NCBI RefSeq assembly: GCF_963583255.1
Contig: NC_084809.1
Span: 873,001 to 937,000, forward strand
Source: Pyrus communis
Lineage: Eukaryota; Streptophyta; Magnoliopsida; Rosales; Rosaceae
Direction of reading: 5' to 3'
Length of the DNA: 64,000 bases
Below, piece by piece: positions 23,439 to 34,752 of the stretch. Numbering within the stretch: position 1 is the first letter of the stretch; each line of letters starts with the position of its first letter. The notes under the pieces are model-generated. The model searched no databases. It had not been told where the DNA came from and saw only the letters and a list, made by a program, of their open reading frames with translations. The position numbers and the translations under genes are program-made.

Positions 23439-24631
23439 ATTAAGCAGGTTCACCCAACATATCGACTTGAAGTTGAGAATGGCCATGAACAAACATGCTG
23501 CAGCACTGAATTGTTTTTTCGGATCCTTATTTTGCAAAGAGATAGAAAAATTTCAGTCATTTTCTCCCGGATTAGAAGTAGATATCTCTGGCTACTGTCT
23601 AGTTATAGAACCAGTTTTGAACATGCTTTACATGAGCTTTTCTTTTGATCATCCATAAACGATTTTGCAAGAACTCAACAATCAAGTTTTGATGCATGAG
23701 CTACAACCGACGATTTATATCGGTTTTTTCGACAATCAACCCAGATATTCGAGTAAAATGGCGGAGGCAGAGTAAGCTTCTACGAGAAGGGTTATGCTTG
23801 TTCTGAACAAAGTAATGTACATTGAACACAAATGGATTAAGAGACTGGTCGTCCTGATTCACATTTACAGAGAACGACCAAAGATTACATTAGCTACCAA
23901 AATCATCAAGGCATTCATCCTTCGTATCATTTTCATTTCCTTTCGTTTCTCTTTTCCGGCACCCCATTCATCCGAGGGAGGAAGAAAATGAATTCGGGAG
24001 AATATACGATGGAGAGTGTCGGGACGGGTCATATTGAATGTTGACAAACAAGTGGGAAGGAATTTACATGTTACTGAAAAAGAATGCCTGATTCTCTCCT
24101 CTTTGATGCGTGATGGAGCCACAGACATATTCCAGTTCTCCTTGGTTGCCCTATGCGTTGACCGCTTCCTTCGATCCATCTGCAAAGATAAAAAGTTTTG
24201 GAAAGGAACTGAGTAGGATGCATCCCTTCAACTATGAAACTTTTCTATTCTGTTAACAATCAGAAATTACCATTAAAGATCCAGAAATTCCTCAATGACA
24301 ACAGATGCAAACGGACTAACGCGGTAAAATCTTATCAAGGGAAATAACACAAATAATGATTTAGTAGCAGAAAGATACAACTCTAACAAAAGATTTAGTT
24401 TTTTAGGTTCCTCGCATTCGGTTGCAGATTCAGATTGTTCATTCCAACATAATTTAACCAAACCCATTCATTTTTCAGATATTTTTAAAAAATATCTTTC
24501 CTGTATCCCAACGATTCATAAAATTCCTACGCACTCTCTTTCTTTCCTGTATCCCAACGATTCATAAAATTCCTTCAGCTTAACTGGATTACATTCTCCC
24601 ATTTGAACCAATAAGCAACACGCGCACCTTT
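23439..24631. other. Convergent 3' flanks of CSN3 and the SET gene
   Basis: This holds 3' UTR and spacer DNA. A GC-balanced stretch at 23750-24220 has no conserved protein that I recognise. Near the SET gene end, a 33-bp segment is tandemly duplicated (see 24496-24576). Confidence 0.5.
24496..24576. repeat. 46-bp-period tandem duplication
   Basis: CTTTCCTGTATCCCAACGAT followed by TCATAAAATTCCT occurs at about 24497 and again at about 24543. The copies are identical over about 33 bp, indicating a recent event. It lies about 60 bp beyond the stop of the SET gene, so probably in its 3' UTR. Confidence 0.85.
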
Positions 24632-27425
24632 TTATTTCAACAAGGGGGCATAAGGAGCTGGGCATGGTGATACAGTGTCGTCTGGTAACTGGCCTATCAA
24701 ATCGACCACCACCTTCAGGCATGCATGGAGCATTTTCTTTTCTAACCTAACAAGCCGAGTAGCAACTCGCTTCTTCGGATTCAAATTAGCATCTGCCAAC
24801 TGCACAAGAGTGAGAATATTAATTTGCATTCAGCTAGCAATAACCTGGTACCACTACTAATTTGACAGAGCCAAGATTACCAAAGAATCATCTTCACTCA
24901 ATGTAGTTGGATAGCCAGCCAGCCGTGTTCTAAAATAATCAGCAAGTTGGTCCAACACCGCTCGTTCCATACAAGGACTCACCTATTAAGTTTATAACAT
25001 CCAGCAGTCTATGTCATTTATCACCATTAATTTTTTGGCTTCATTAAAGACAAGATACATATTCACCAGTTAATCGAATAATTTTGAATTCCATACAATC
25101 ATAGGCATAGTATATATCAACAACCACATGCCAGATAACTTGACAATAACAACCTTTAGCATGTTTATTAAACCTTAACAAGGTCCCCAAATGTTCTACG
25201 TTCCAGTCTCTTATGGAGTAGTGCCATCAAATTCTACTGATGAAAATCACTTTGCTCTTAACAGAAAAGTTAACTTACTGGACAAATTGGACCTTGAGAG
25301 GAGATAACAGATTGCATCTCTGAAGGATCTGAAACATAGCCCAGTCGCAGATAAGGAAGCATATCGGAGACCGTTTCCTTTTCCTTTCCCACATATACCT
25401 GAAAGCAATGAGGCAGATTAAAGACTAATGTAGAAAATTGTGTTATAACTTTCTTAAGGGAAATAGTTTTAAGTACACACCTGAAAAGTTTGTACTGATA
25501 ATTTTCCATTTCTTTGAGCAACCATTCTTTTATCTTGATATTGTGGATCCTCAGTGTTCAAAGCTGCCTGGAACACATAGGACATATGGGATATTTCAAA
25601 CACATACACATTGGACATGAACAGACCTGCAAGCTTATGAAATTGTCCAGAATTTACCTCAACCACCAAACGGTCATAAGAATTATCTTCGTCAACAAAA
25701 CCATAGTTTATAAGCAACTTTGAATTAGGCTGTGGTCCACACCTATAATATTTTACAAAATTACAGTTTTATGATTTCTACACTGAAGTAACATGATAAG
25801 GCCACGCTATGGCTACAAAATCTTGAAAAGTTCAAATAACATACCACACAACAATAGACTCCCCTGCCTTATATGGCCGATCGACCACTAGTTGAACAGC
25901 ACCATCAACAGCCGTCAACATTGCTCTACAGTTGCTTCCGTAAGCTAACAATGGGGGCCCAAGAGGAACCAAAGCAAATCTTTGAGCCAAACTAACTTTC
26001 TGCGTCGGAAAGGGAAACAAATGTAAGAAATCCAGATGGCTTGATTTAGAAACACATAGCACAAAGAGGCGACGTGGAGCACTTAAGAAACTCGTTTTAC
26101 CCTTTTCTTATCTTGCGTTGGTTAATTGTAACAAGAAAATATATTGACGAAAGAATGAAGAACTTACCTGCAAATGCACTACACAAGACTGAACTGCAAC
26201 AAAAGCTTGTTTGAATATCTCAAATGGGAAGGCCTCCGTAGGAATATCATATGGGTATTGCTGCAAAATGAAGAAAATTTAAGTCCATATCATTGGCTAC
26301 AACACTAGTGCCAATCAAATACACTTGAGTAATACCTGAAATAGGGAACCAGCCATAAACCAGACAGTGTCAAGCTCATTATATTCTCTTTTAATTCCTT
26401 CGGCCCTTGCACGAACGTCAGCCTGATTCATCACCACAAGAATGTAGGGTAAGAACATTTTGAAATACTGAATAATTCCATAACTTACTTAAACTTGCAT
26501 GTACAGCGATCGTAGCATAAGATACCTTTGTGGGGCTGCCTGTAAGATAAGCCAGTTCAGCTTCTGACCATAAAAGGGGTGATTCCACCGCCAATTGACC
26601 CCTCCCTCGCTGACGATCGAGCTCTCTTATATAGGGATACCAAAATGACTTCTTTCCTTGTTTCTTCTCGTACATCAGATACAATGCCAAGCATGCCAAT
26701 TCCGATAATTTGTTCGTAGTTAATAATTCAGCTGCACAATAAGACAAGCATCCTGCACATTAATGTATGCCCCCCATATCCCATCGGCTATGAACATGCA
26801 TTAGAAAAGTCAAGAAATCAAACAATAGACAATGAACATTACCAATTGTTTCGTTCCCCAACACTCTCTTGAGAGTTACAACTAAAGAATCCGGCACCGA
26901 AAATGCGACATCACCAACCTAGCAATCACAACAATTCAAAGAACATAAAAATCAAAACCCATCACCTCAAGATCTTTATGAAACTCAAAGAACAAAAACC
27001 CAATGAACTTTATGAATTACATTACAGAAATTGAAAATTCAGAGTCTCATCACCTCAAGATCTTCGCTGGCAGCTACGTAATGAATGGGCCGGAGCTTCT
27101 CGTCGTAGGAAGGTTTGTCTTTGAGCACGACCTTGCAAGGAGGCAGCCCGTTCTTGTGCATCCAAGATTTCAAGTCTTCCTCCTCGTCTTTCTTGCTCAC
27201 CGCCTGACTCTGCTTGCCGCCGTCCTCCTTCCGCGACCCAACCAACGTCTCGGAGCTGGAGGCGGAGCACAGATTTCTCCGGCGAATCGATCCAAAAGAA
27301 GGTACGGACCTGAGGAGCTTGGTCTTCCGAGGCGAAATTGAAACGAGGAGAGGTCGGTACGAGGAGGAGGACGAACGAATCGGCGAGGACCAAATGCAAC
27401 GGTGGGGCGGAGGAGTGAGCTCCAT
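24632..27425 (-). CDS. SET / Rubisco-LSMT-like protein, plastid-targeted, 516 aa
   Basis: Eleven minus-strand exons: 27425-27054, 26918-26843, 26731-26526, 26422-26336, 26260-26168, 25999-25845, 25742-25658, 25567-25481, 25398-25279, 24982-24881 and 24799-24632 (1551 nt in frame). The first 60 residues are Ser/Arg-rich, like a chloroplast transit peptide. Then come LKSWMHKNGLPPCKVVLKDK, SELACLALYLMYEKKQGKKS and RELDRQRGRGQLAVESPLLW, then a SET-like core (about 280-360) and a C-terminal LSMT substrate-binding-type region ending PCPAPYAPLLK. This is the At5g14260 family, annotated as Rubisco methyltransferase-like. The usual SET NHS box and ISYG-type tyrosine are not seen: the corresponding text is LGPPLLAYGSNCRAML and IVVWCGPQP. 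Methyltransferase activity is therefore doubtful. Exon 3 could also start at an alternative AG at about 26748. Confidence 0.9.
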
Positions 27426-27837
27426 GGCGGAGGGTTGGGATTTGAAAAATTCACAGGGAGAGAGAGAGGGGGAGTGAGGGGGGAGTGGGAGGGATAAGAG
27501 CGCGGAATTTGGCAGCGTAAATCCGATTGGAGGGAAAAGATACTGTTTGGCGTTGGTGGTGGTGTTGTGTGGACTCGCTCTCACAGCTCACAGCTCAGAA
27601 CATTTTATAGGATGATACATGATGAACAAACAATTTAATTATTTATTTATTATTTTCTGATATTCAGTGTTTATTTATTTGTTTTAATATATAAGGGTAA
27701 CGTAGGGACACAAAATTTTAAATATAATTTTATAAACTATATGCCGTGATTTCTGATGATTGGATTAGTATGTAATTGTTGATTAACATACTTACTTTTT
27801 TATTGGTGAAACGTAATACAATTTAAAACCTGAAAAA

Positions 27838-27968
27838 CTAACGAAAAATTCAAAAAACTTTAGTTTTAATAAAAAATGACAAATAAATGTATAGTGAATA
27901 GTACCAGAAAAAAATAAAAATACGATTTTTCGTTAAAAGTGAACCGATTAGTACTTCGTTAAAACTCC
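27838..27968 (+). mobile_element. MITE of about 130 bp, family E copy 1
   Basis: Begins CTAACGAAAAATTC and ends TTCGTTAAAACTCC, with the internal landmarks TAGTTTTAAT, GTATAGTGAATAGTACCA and TTTTTCGTTAAAAGT. The same order of landmarks is found at 33508-33640, and inverted at 28258-28355. Non-coding and non-autonomous. Confidence 0.75.
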
Positions 27969-28257
27969 TTTTAAAATTTTGATTTAAAAAATTTGTCTAC
28001 CATTACTCTTGAAACAAACATAAGTTACTATAGAAAAATTTCATGTACGAAAGTCGTTTCTCTTTCGACTATTTACATGTCAATATATAGTTAATGGGCA
28101 CCTAGCTAAAAAGTAAATTGAGCATGTCACACTATCTCATCAGGTGGTCTGACATCTTCTGATGAAACAGTCCGAGACAGGACTTGGAGAAATTTTAATG
28201 TCAAGTTGTCATGGTGCCAACTTCTAAGACATTAGTTGCTCTTTTTTTCTTCTTTTT

Positions 28258-28355
28258 TAGCGAAAAATTATATTTTTGTACTAAAAAGTTAATCTTATTA
28301 CTATTCATTCGACCTTTTATTTTATCATTATCGTTAAAACTCAAAATTTTCAAAT
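28258..28355 (-). mobile_element. MITE family E, inverted partial copy
   Basis: AGCGAAAAATTATATTTTTG followed by TTACTATTCATTCGACC and ATCGTTAAAACTC is the reverse-complement version of the element at 27838-27968, more diverged and shorter. Confidence 0.55.
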
Positions 28356-28387
28356 TTTTTTTTAATCAAATTTTCACATTTTGAGGT

Positions 28388-29262
28388 GAAGTATGACCGA
28401 ACTAACAGATTTAAGCATCCCTACACAAAATTTTCTCTTCTCATTATTGGTCGACACTCCATACCATTGGTACAGCTCTAGTCCAACTTTCAAGCCTAAT
28501 ATTTGAAAATTTTAAGTTTTTGTTTTTTGTCAACTTTTTTTTTTTTCTTTTCAAACAATAAATTTTGTTAAATTAACGTCATCATACAATAGCTCAACAC
28601 CTTTGTATCACTGTGGTAAAAGGCCATTTGTGTTTTTCTTAAAATTAATTAAGGGAATTGTTAATGGCAGTCCAAAAATCTTATTCTACACTCCAAATTT
28701 TCTATATTTGAAACAAAAATACACTTGTGAGAAATGTAGAATGAGATTTTTGAAATGTCAATCACACTTCCCTTAATTAATATGATTTTGTTCCTCAACT
28801 TCGTGAAATTCTATAATATCAAATTATAATTGTATACACCTGGAATGTTATGAACTTTTTTAAAATCCTAATTGAATACACCTAGATTTCTAAGGATTTT
28901 AATAAACTATCTTAAAATCCTATTAAAATCCTTATTGAATACATATTGAATTTCAGAGAATTACTAAAAATCCTAATTGAATACCCCTAAATTCATTAAA
29001 AAACTTAAAACCTCTTAAAATTTCAATTGAATACATCCCTCGAAGTATGACCCAACTAACAGATTTAAGTGCCCCTTCACAAGTTTTTCTCATTCTCATG
29101 ATTGGTCGACACCATATTCGACTACTTACTAGCAACGTTCATGGGCCCTAACAGCACCATCCATAATAAGCCCTCTCTGTACCTTAGGCATAGGTCCAGG
29201 CCAACTTTTAAACCCAATATTTGAAATTTTTTAATTTCAGTTTTTTCTTAAAATTAATTGTA
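28388..29262. repeat. Direct segmental duplication, copies about 650 bp apart
   Basis: Copy A (28388-28530) and copy B (29041-29262) share AAGTATGACC(G/C)AACTAACAG, then ATTGGTCGACACC, TAG(T/G)TCCA(G/A)..CCAACTTT and AATATTTGAAA in the same order. Copy B has an extra segment of about 60 bp. The interval between them holds further short repeats, so this may be a duplication interrupted by insertion, or two LTR-like ends. Confidence 0.65.
28838..29037. repeat. Interspersed AAAATCCTAATTGAATACACC repeats
   Basis: Variants of AATCCTAATTGAATACACC occur about five times in 200 bp (near 28866, 28924, 28970 and 29020), spaced 45-55 bp apart. Subterminal arrays like this are found in some hAT- and Mutator-derived elements. 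Confidence 0.55.
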
Positions 29263-29398
29263 TTATTTTGTTCATCACAGATTCACAATCACAAACCATG
29301 AATTATAATTCGAAAACGACGGTCCCTCAAAAGAAACCGTGGCTTGCGGCCGAAAACACAGGAAACCATGGCGCGGTTTTTAACCGTGGATTACCGTA

Positions 29399-29470
29399 AA
29401 AGCCCGGCCCATAAACAGAAGCCGATGGGTCCCACACATGGGCTATTCAGCCCACCATTGGCCCACGATT
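29399..29470 (+). promoter_or_regulatory. Site II cluster of the cytochrome c1 promoter
   Basis: CGGCCCAT (about 29405), CATGGGCTA (29438), CAGCCCACC (29447) and TTGGCCCACG (29458) lie within 65 bp, just before a GA-rich likely transcription start (29490-29520). Site II (TGGGCY) clusters are the typical control element of plant nuclear genes for respiratory-chain subunits. Confidence 0.7.
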
Positions 29471-30108
29471 CTATCAGGCTACAACGAAAGAGGAGAGGGA
29501 GAGAGAGAGAGAGAGGAGCGTGTGGTAAAAGGCGTAGTTCCACATTTTCTCTCGCATACAACGAACGAAGGAACAGTTCTTAAGGTCCTCCTCCTCGGCT
29601 GCTGCTTCTCCTCCTTCATTTCGATCTCCGAGCTCCGGCAGCTCCTTGACAGTTCTATCTCAGACGACGTCGCTTTCCCACTGTGAGTTCCTATTCAATC
29701 CCTCTCTCTCTCTCTTTTTCCCTCTCTCTTTCTGATGCCTCCCCAGATCTGTGCTCCCCTTTCGACTTAGGGTTCGTGTCTGTTTATCTGTGATCGTTCC
29801 AATCCAAATTTCAACTATTACTGCGGTCAAAATTTGAACTTTATGTTTGTTCCAATCGAAAAATGGTACCCGCGATTCTGTTTCGGTGATTGATCTTACA
29901 GTGCTTTGTTTCCGTATTTTTTTTTTAAATTATGTATTCTTTGAATTGTTGCAGAATTATATTTCGTTTTGTTGCAGTTATTTTGGTATCGTTATTTTGT
30001 TAGTGTGCGCAGTTCCATTGTTCAATTGGAGGTTTAATTTCAGCAAATGAGTTGTGCAATTTTATTTATGTTTTGGGATTTCGGTAATTGACAGGAATAT
30101 TGACTGAA

Positions 30109-32408
30109 ATGGCTGGAGGAGCGATCCACCAGTTATTGAGGAGGAAGCTTCAGTCTCATTGTACTGTAAGATCTTCGTCCCACCTCGTTGTCCTTTTTGT
30201 TTTCTTTGGCATTCAACGTTTCCAGTCGTGACGCTCTACATTACTTAATTTGAAATTTATGGTAGCATCCGGAAATTGTTAGGCTTATGTTAGTTTAACT
30301 TTCATTTGTGAGTTATGTATGCTTTTTAGAGTAAATGCCATTTGCATTTTGCCATTTAAATTTTTTGAAAAGAAGGAAATCGATCATATATGTTAGTAAC
30401 TCCGTATCTAACTTAAGTCTCTTTTTACCTTTTTTCTTGTGGAAATATCGTAAATCTTAGTTCTAGATTAGCATAATAATGGTTGTTGTATGCCACTTAA
30501 TTGCAGGCCTCTCCATTATTGGCTTCCCTAATACATAAGAAAGGTGATGCTGGCTCTGCTGGGGCAAGGTCCCTCAGAGCACTTGCGCTCCTTGGAGCAG
30601 GTGTTTCAGGACTGTTAAGTTTTGCAACTGTTGCATCTGCGGATGAGGCTGAGCACGGATTAGAGAGCCCAAACTACCCCTGGCCTCACGCAGGAATCCT
30701 TAGCTCATATGATCATGCTTCGTGAGTTAAAACAGAATCCATGACGTGTGTGTGTGTGTCTTTTTGATTATTTATTTCTTGTGAATAGAAGTTGTTTTTT
30801 ACTTGATGCAACCGAAGCTTAAAGGTGTCAAGTCTTATAATATTTTGAGCTCTGTCAAGTCTTATAATATTTTGAGCTCTGTGGTTTTTTGCCGAATGTT
30901 TTGGTTTATATCTCTAGACTTCAGATTTTCCCCTACACTCTGGTACCCTTCAAGCAAGAATCCCATATATATTGTATCTGAAATGTTATATCATGATGTG
31001 GGTTGTTGATGGTTGAAGTTCAATTTTTCTACTTGCAGGATTCGTCGTGGTCATCAGGTTTACACACAAGTCTGTGCATCCTGCCATTCCATGTCTCTAA
31101 TATCCTACCGTGATTTGGTGGGTGTTGCTTATACGGAAGAGGAGACAAAGGCTATGGCAGCTGAGATTGAGGTAACTGATGGGCCGAACGACGAGGGTGA
31201 GTTGTTTACTCGCCCTGGTAAACTTAGTGATCGATTCCCGCAGCCATATGCAAATGAGCAGGCAGCTAGGTTTGCTAATGGTGGAGCATATCCTCCTGAT
31301 TTGAGTCTTATTACAAAGGTGCTCTCAGTCTTCTGCTAATAAATTCTTATTGATTTGTATTTTTGTATTTCCCGTGGAAATATCTCACCCATATCCTTGC
31401 AGGCTCGTCACAATGGTCAGAATTATGTATTTGCCCTTCTCACCGGTTACCGTGATCCTCCAGCTGGTGTTCAGGTAACTTCTATTCTTAAATTTATTCT
31501 GAAAAAAATTTGTCGATGTCGTGAAAAAGAAAGAAGGCTTACATGTTTATATGAATTTGCACTATCCTGATTTTGTAGAACTATTGCAAAATGTATATAT
31601 GGCCATTTACGAAGCCAACTAATACCCCATCTATTTCTGAGTTATGACTAAAATGGAAATAACATTTTGTATGTTTGTTGGGCCTCTGGTCCCTGTTGTG
31701 TTGTGCTGTTGTCGTTGCTAATTTGTTGTTTGGCTGTGTCCGGTGTTTGCATCAATCAGTGTTGTAATTATATTAGATTAGATTTGAATGGTGAACATCA
31801 ATCTGTTGTTTAGTTCCATCCTACTGAGAATTATGTTTATTTATGGAGTTTGCGAATTTGTGGTTCTTTGAAATGGAGGTGATGTCCTCTAATTCTTGTC
31901 AACTGCAAAATGTTACCTGGTCTTTGTAGATCCGAGATGGCCTGCACTATAATCCGTACTTTCCTGGGGGAGCAATTGCTATGCCTAAAATGCTTAATGA
32001 TGGTGCTGTTGAGTACGAAGATGGTACTCCTGCAACTGAGGCTCAGGTTGGTTTATGGTTAAAGTATCTGTATATATTACGTGCGAATCTTATTTCTGAA
32101 TGGTTGCTCAAACTAATCGAATATTGCTATGTTGCAGATGGGGAAAGATGTTGTGTCATTCTTGACATGGGCCGCAGAACCAGAAATGGAAGAGCGAAAA
32201 CTCGTAAGTTTCATTTTGCAATTTCCCTCATTGACAATGGTGAAAGCCTGAAACTATTTAAATCCTGACACGATGAGCCTTGAAAATGCAGATGGGATTC
32301 AAATGGATCTTTGTTCTCTCTCTGGCGCTACTTCAAGCTGCATACTACCGGCGCTTGAAGTGGTCAGTTCTCAAGTCCCGCAAGCTGGTTCTCGACGTTG
32401 TCAACTAA
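30109..32408 (+). CDS. Cytochrome c1, mitochondrial, 307 aa, seven coding exons
   Basis: Coding exons: 30109-30165, 30507-30721, 31039-31318, 31403-31474, 31930-32046, 32138-32203 and 32292-32408 (924 nt). A 5' UTR exon probably ends near 29681 (CACTG then GTGAGT) with an acceptor before 30095. The heme-binding site CXXCH is CASCH in [20 protein letters not shown] (about residue 108); the axial Met lies in [12 protein letters not shown]. The N-terminus is a bipartite presequence (Arg-rich start, then a hydrophobic [19 protein letters not shown] ending before [13 protein letters not shown]). The C-terminal anchor is [20 protein letters not shown]. This is the electron carrier of complex III, passing electrons from the Rieske protein to cytochrome c in the inner membrane. 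Length is normal for plants. Intron 2 contains a 26-bp tandem duplication. Confidence 0.97.
30828..30882 (+). repeat. 26-bp tandem duplication in cytochrome c1 intron 2
   Basis: GTCAAGTCTTATAATATTTT plus GAGCTCT occurs twice in succession with no differences, so this looks like a recent slippage event. It lies in the intron before the heme-binding exon and does not touch coding sequence. Confidence 0.9.
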
Positions 32409-33507
32409 GCCGCCTTACTTCGGTTTCTTTCAATGTTTTGCTTCTGGGAGGACCTGTTTTGGAAATAATTTTTTTTTTTCACATTGTAATCAAAGGCTTT
32501 CTTTTCTTTCCATGTCAAATTGGCTCGAATCCGAAATTGGTGATGGAGTGACCCTAGGAGTGTCGTTTTAAGAGAGAATAAGCTACTCCATACGCAAGGA
32601 ATATTTAATTTTTTTTTCCTTACTTGGGCATGTGAATTTTGATTAAATTTTCTTCAAGTGCCAAATTCTACTCTTTGGATTACAGTTAGTCTTCATGTGT
32701 ATAAGTATATATTGTTCCATTTTTCAGATTGAAGACAATTATTTTATTTTATTTTATATTTTTTGGGTGCAACGCCCAAGTAACAAATAATACCAAAAGT
32801 GGGCAAAAGACTTTTATAGAATTGGTTCACCGCCACATAATGTCGGGATCTAACAAAGTATTGTTTTGTGTGAGTTTTTTCTCTACGTGGTAATGCATTA
32901 TTGGACGAAGGATTTGTCATTTCTAATTTTGGATCCTATCCTGACCTTACTCTTTGGTGCGTAAGAACTAGAAAATCCAGATTGTTCGAGCGAGAGAGAT
33001 TCGGGCACTTAGTTTGATGTTATAGTTAGCTAATAGCTAGTAGAGCAGCTGTTTTCGGAAAGGTCCATAAATGGGCTCTCTATTTAGAAAGATGCTAAAG
33101 TGTAGCCCAACTCTATCAGGCCCATAGTCTCCATAAAGCCCAATCCAATATTAAATTCTAGAAGACGTGAGGAATCAGGATGAGATGTGAGATGGATTGG
33201 TGGCGAATCACAGGCATGAGGCATGAGATTACTGATTGAGGCTGACTCATGACCCTTATCTGTCAGAGACCCACGTGGCAACATTTGTTCCCTACAAATT
33301 ATGATTCTCAAGTGCTTCCACCTCTGTTTAATTCGTACAAGTAAAATAATGGTCCCTAATTTATGCACATGTCTGTCTACATTTGGTACGCATTTATTTC
33401 TATTCTCCCGTTCTTCTTCGCTTCGTTCAACGCAAAAGTCAAAGATACCAAGGTTTTGCATGAGGAGAAAATCGGTGTCCAAAATTACTTTCTAAATTAT
33501 TTTAAGA

Positions 33508-33640
33508 AAACTAACGAAAAATTAAAAAAATAGTTTTAATGAAAAAAGACAAATAAAGGTGTAGTGAATAGTACCAAATAAAAGTAAAAATATAATTTTT
33601 CGTTAAAAGTAAACAATACCGATAATGTTTCGTTAAAACT
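33508..33640 (+). mobile_element. MITE of about 130 bp, family E copy 3
   Basis: CTAACGAAAAATTAAAAAA, TAGTTTTAATGA, GTGTAGTGAATAGTACCA, TTTTTCGTTAAAAGT and TTTCGTTAAAACTG appear in the same order and spacing as in the copy at 27838-27968. Confidence 0.75.
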
Positions 33641-33997
33641 GTCATTTTTTTTTTAGCGATGAAATATGTACACCACTTGGGGTGGAGTCATAATTATTTA
33701 ATAATAGATCATGATATAAATCAAAAATGTTTTATTAGACCATTTCGTCAAACACTTAGTAGGCACTTGCTAATTTTGGCCTACATATGTCAAAAACTTA
33801 ATCTAACATATGTCATTTGTCATTCGTAAAACACCTATTAGACTCTTACAAAAGTGTAAAATTCTTGATATTTCGGCTACACCTGATCTCATAAGAGTCA
33901 CATAATAAACACCTTAATTATACAATAGGTGACATCTTAAAATCTCTCATTTCTTAATTAAGCACTTCCAAGTTCGAACTAAAAAATACACACACAC

Positions 33998-34320
33998 CCA
34001 CACTATTATTAAAAGAACCCTCCTTGTCAAATTTTTTTTCCAATTTTGCCCCCACTTTCGATACAAAATACTTGCACAAAGAGGGCAAAATAGTAATTTT
34101 GTATCTTTTGAGAAAATGACGCTCATATCCCTATTTTTCTTATTTTACCCTCACTTTTGATACACAATATTTACATAAAGAGAACAAAACAGTAATTATG
34201 TAATATTAAGATAAAATATGCACTTTTTTAAATTTCAAAAACTAATCACACTCCTTAATAAAAAAATAAAAAATAAAATAAAATTGTTCACACACACAAA
34301 GTGTGTGCTCATCGGCTAGT
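33998..34320 (+). mobile_element. Non-autonomous Helitron-like element, unit 1
   Basis: The start CACTATTATTAAAAGAACCC resembles the TC..CTATTATTAAA start of plant Helitrons. The end has a hairpin (CACACACAAAGTGTGTG, 34290-34307) 8-9 bp before CTAG-T at 34316-34320, the classic Helitron 3' signature. Inside, a GGGCAAAATAGTAATTTTGT motif and a CACTTTTGATACA(C/A)AATA motif are each present about twice. No Rep/helicase is present. Confidence 0.6.
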
Positions 34321-34364
34321 GTTGATAAAACAAAGACAAGTGTAAGCTTTTTGTCTATATGTTT

Positions 34365-34752
34365 CAACAACAGAACCCTCCTTGTCAACTTTTTGCCACT
34401 TTTTTTTTCCAATTTTGCCCTTACTTTTGATACATAATACTTACACATGGAGGGCAAACTAGTAATTTTGCATCTTTTGCCCCCTTTTTCCTATTTTGCC
34501 CTCACTTTTGATACACAATACTTACAAAAGGAGGGCAAAATAGTAATTTGCATCTTTTGAGAAAATAACAATCATATCCCTATTTTTTCTTGTTTTACTT
34601 TCACTTTTAATACATAATATTTACATAAGAAGGATAAAATAATAATTATGTAAAATTAATATAAAATATACACTTTTTAACATTTTAAAAACTAATCAAA
34701 TTACTTAATAAAAAACAAAAAATAAAATAAAATTATTCATATATCTGCTAGT
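34365..34752 (+). mobile_element. Non-autonomous Helitron-like element, unit 2 (tandem)
   Basis: A second copy of the 33998-34320 sequence in the same orientation, from AGAACCCTCCTTGTCAA to TCTGCTAGTAC. It has one extra internal unit (GGGCAAAATAGTAATTTGC) and lacks the terminal CACA hairpin, ending directly in CTAGT. Divergence between units is moderate. Confidence 0.55.

Larger units (their letters stand above)
27426..29460. other. Repeat-rich spacer between SET gene and cytochrome c1
   Basis: No gene is visible. It holds the SET gene's GA-rich 5' UTR (27430-27600), two copies of a 130-bp MITE (27838-27968, and inverted at 28258-28355), a direct segmental duplication (28388-28530 and 29041-29262) and short AATCCTAATTGAATAC repeats (28838-29037). 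Confidence 0.6.

Noticed and set aside
23750..24220. Open frames downstream of CSN3
   Set aside because: No recognisable domain or splice-consistent extension; fits 3' UTR/spacer.
26731..26760. Upstream acceptor for SET gene exon 3 adding a GCLSYCA-like segment
   Set aside because: The second AG gives the family sequence (ETI then AELLTTNKLSE) without an insertion.
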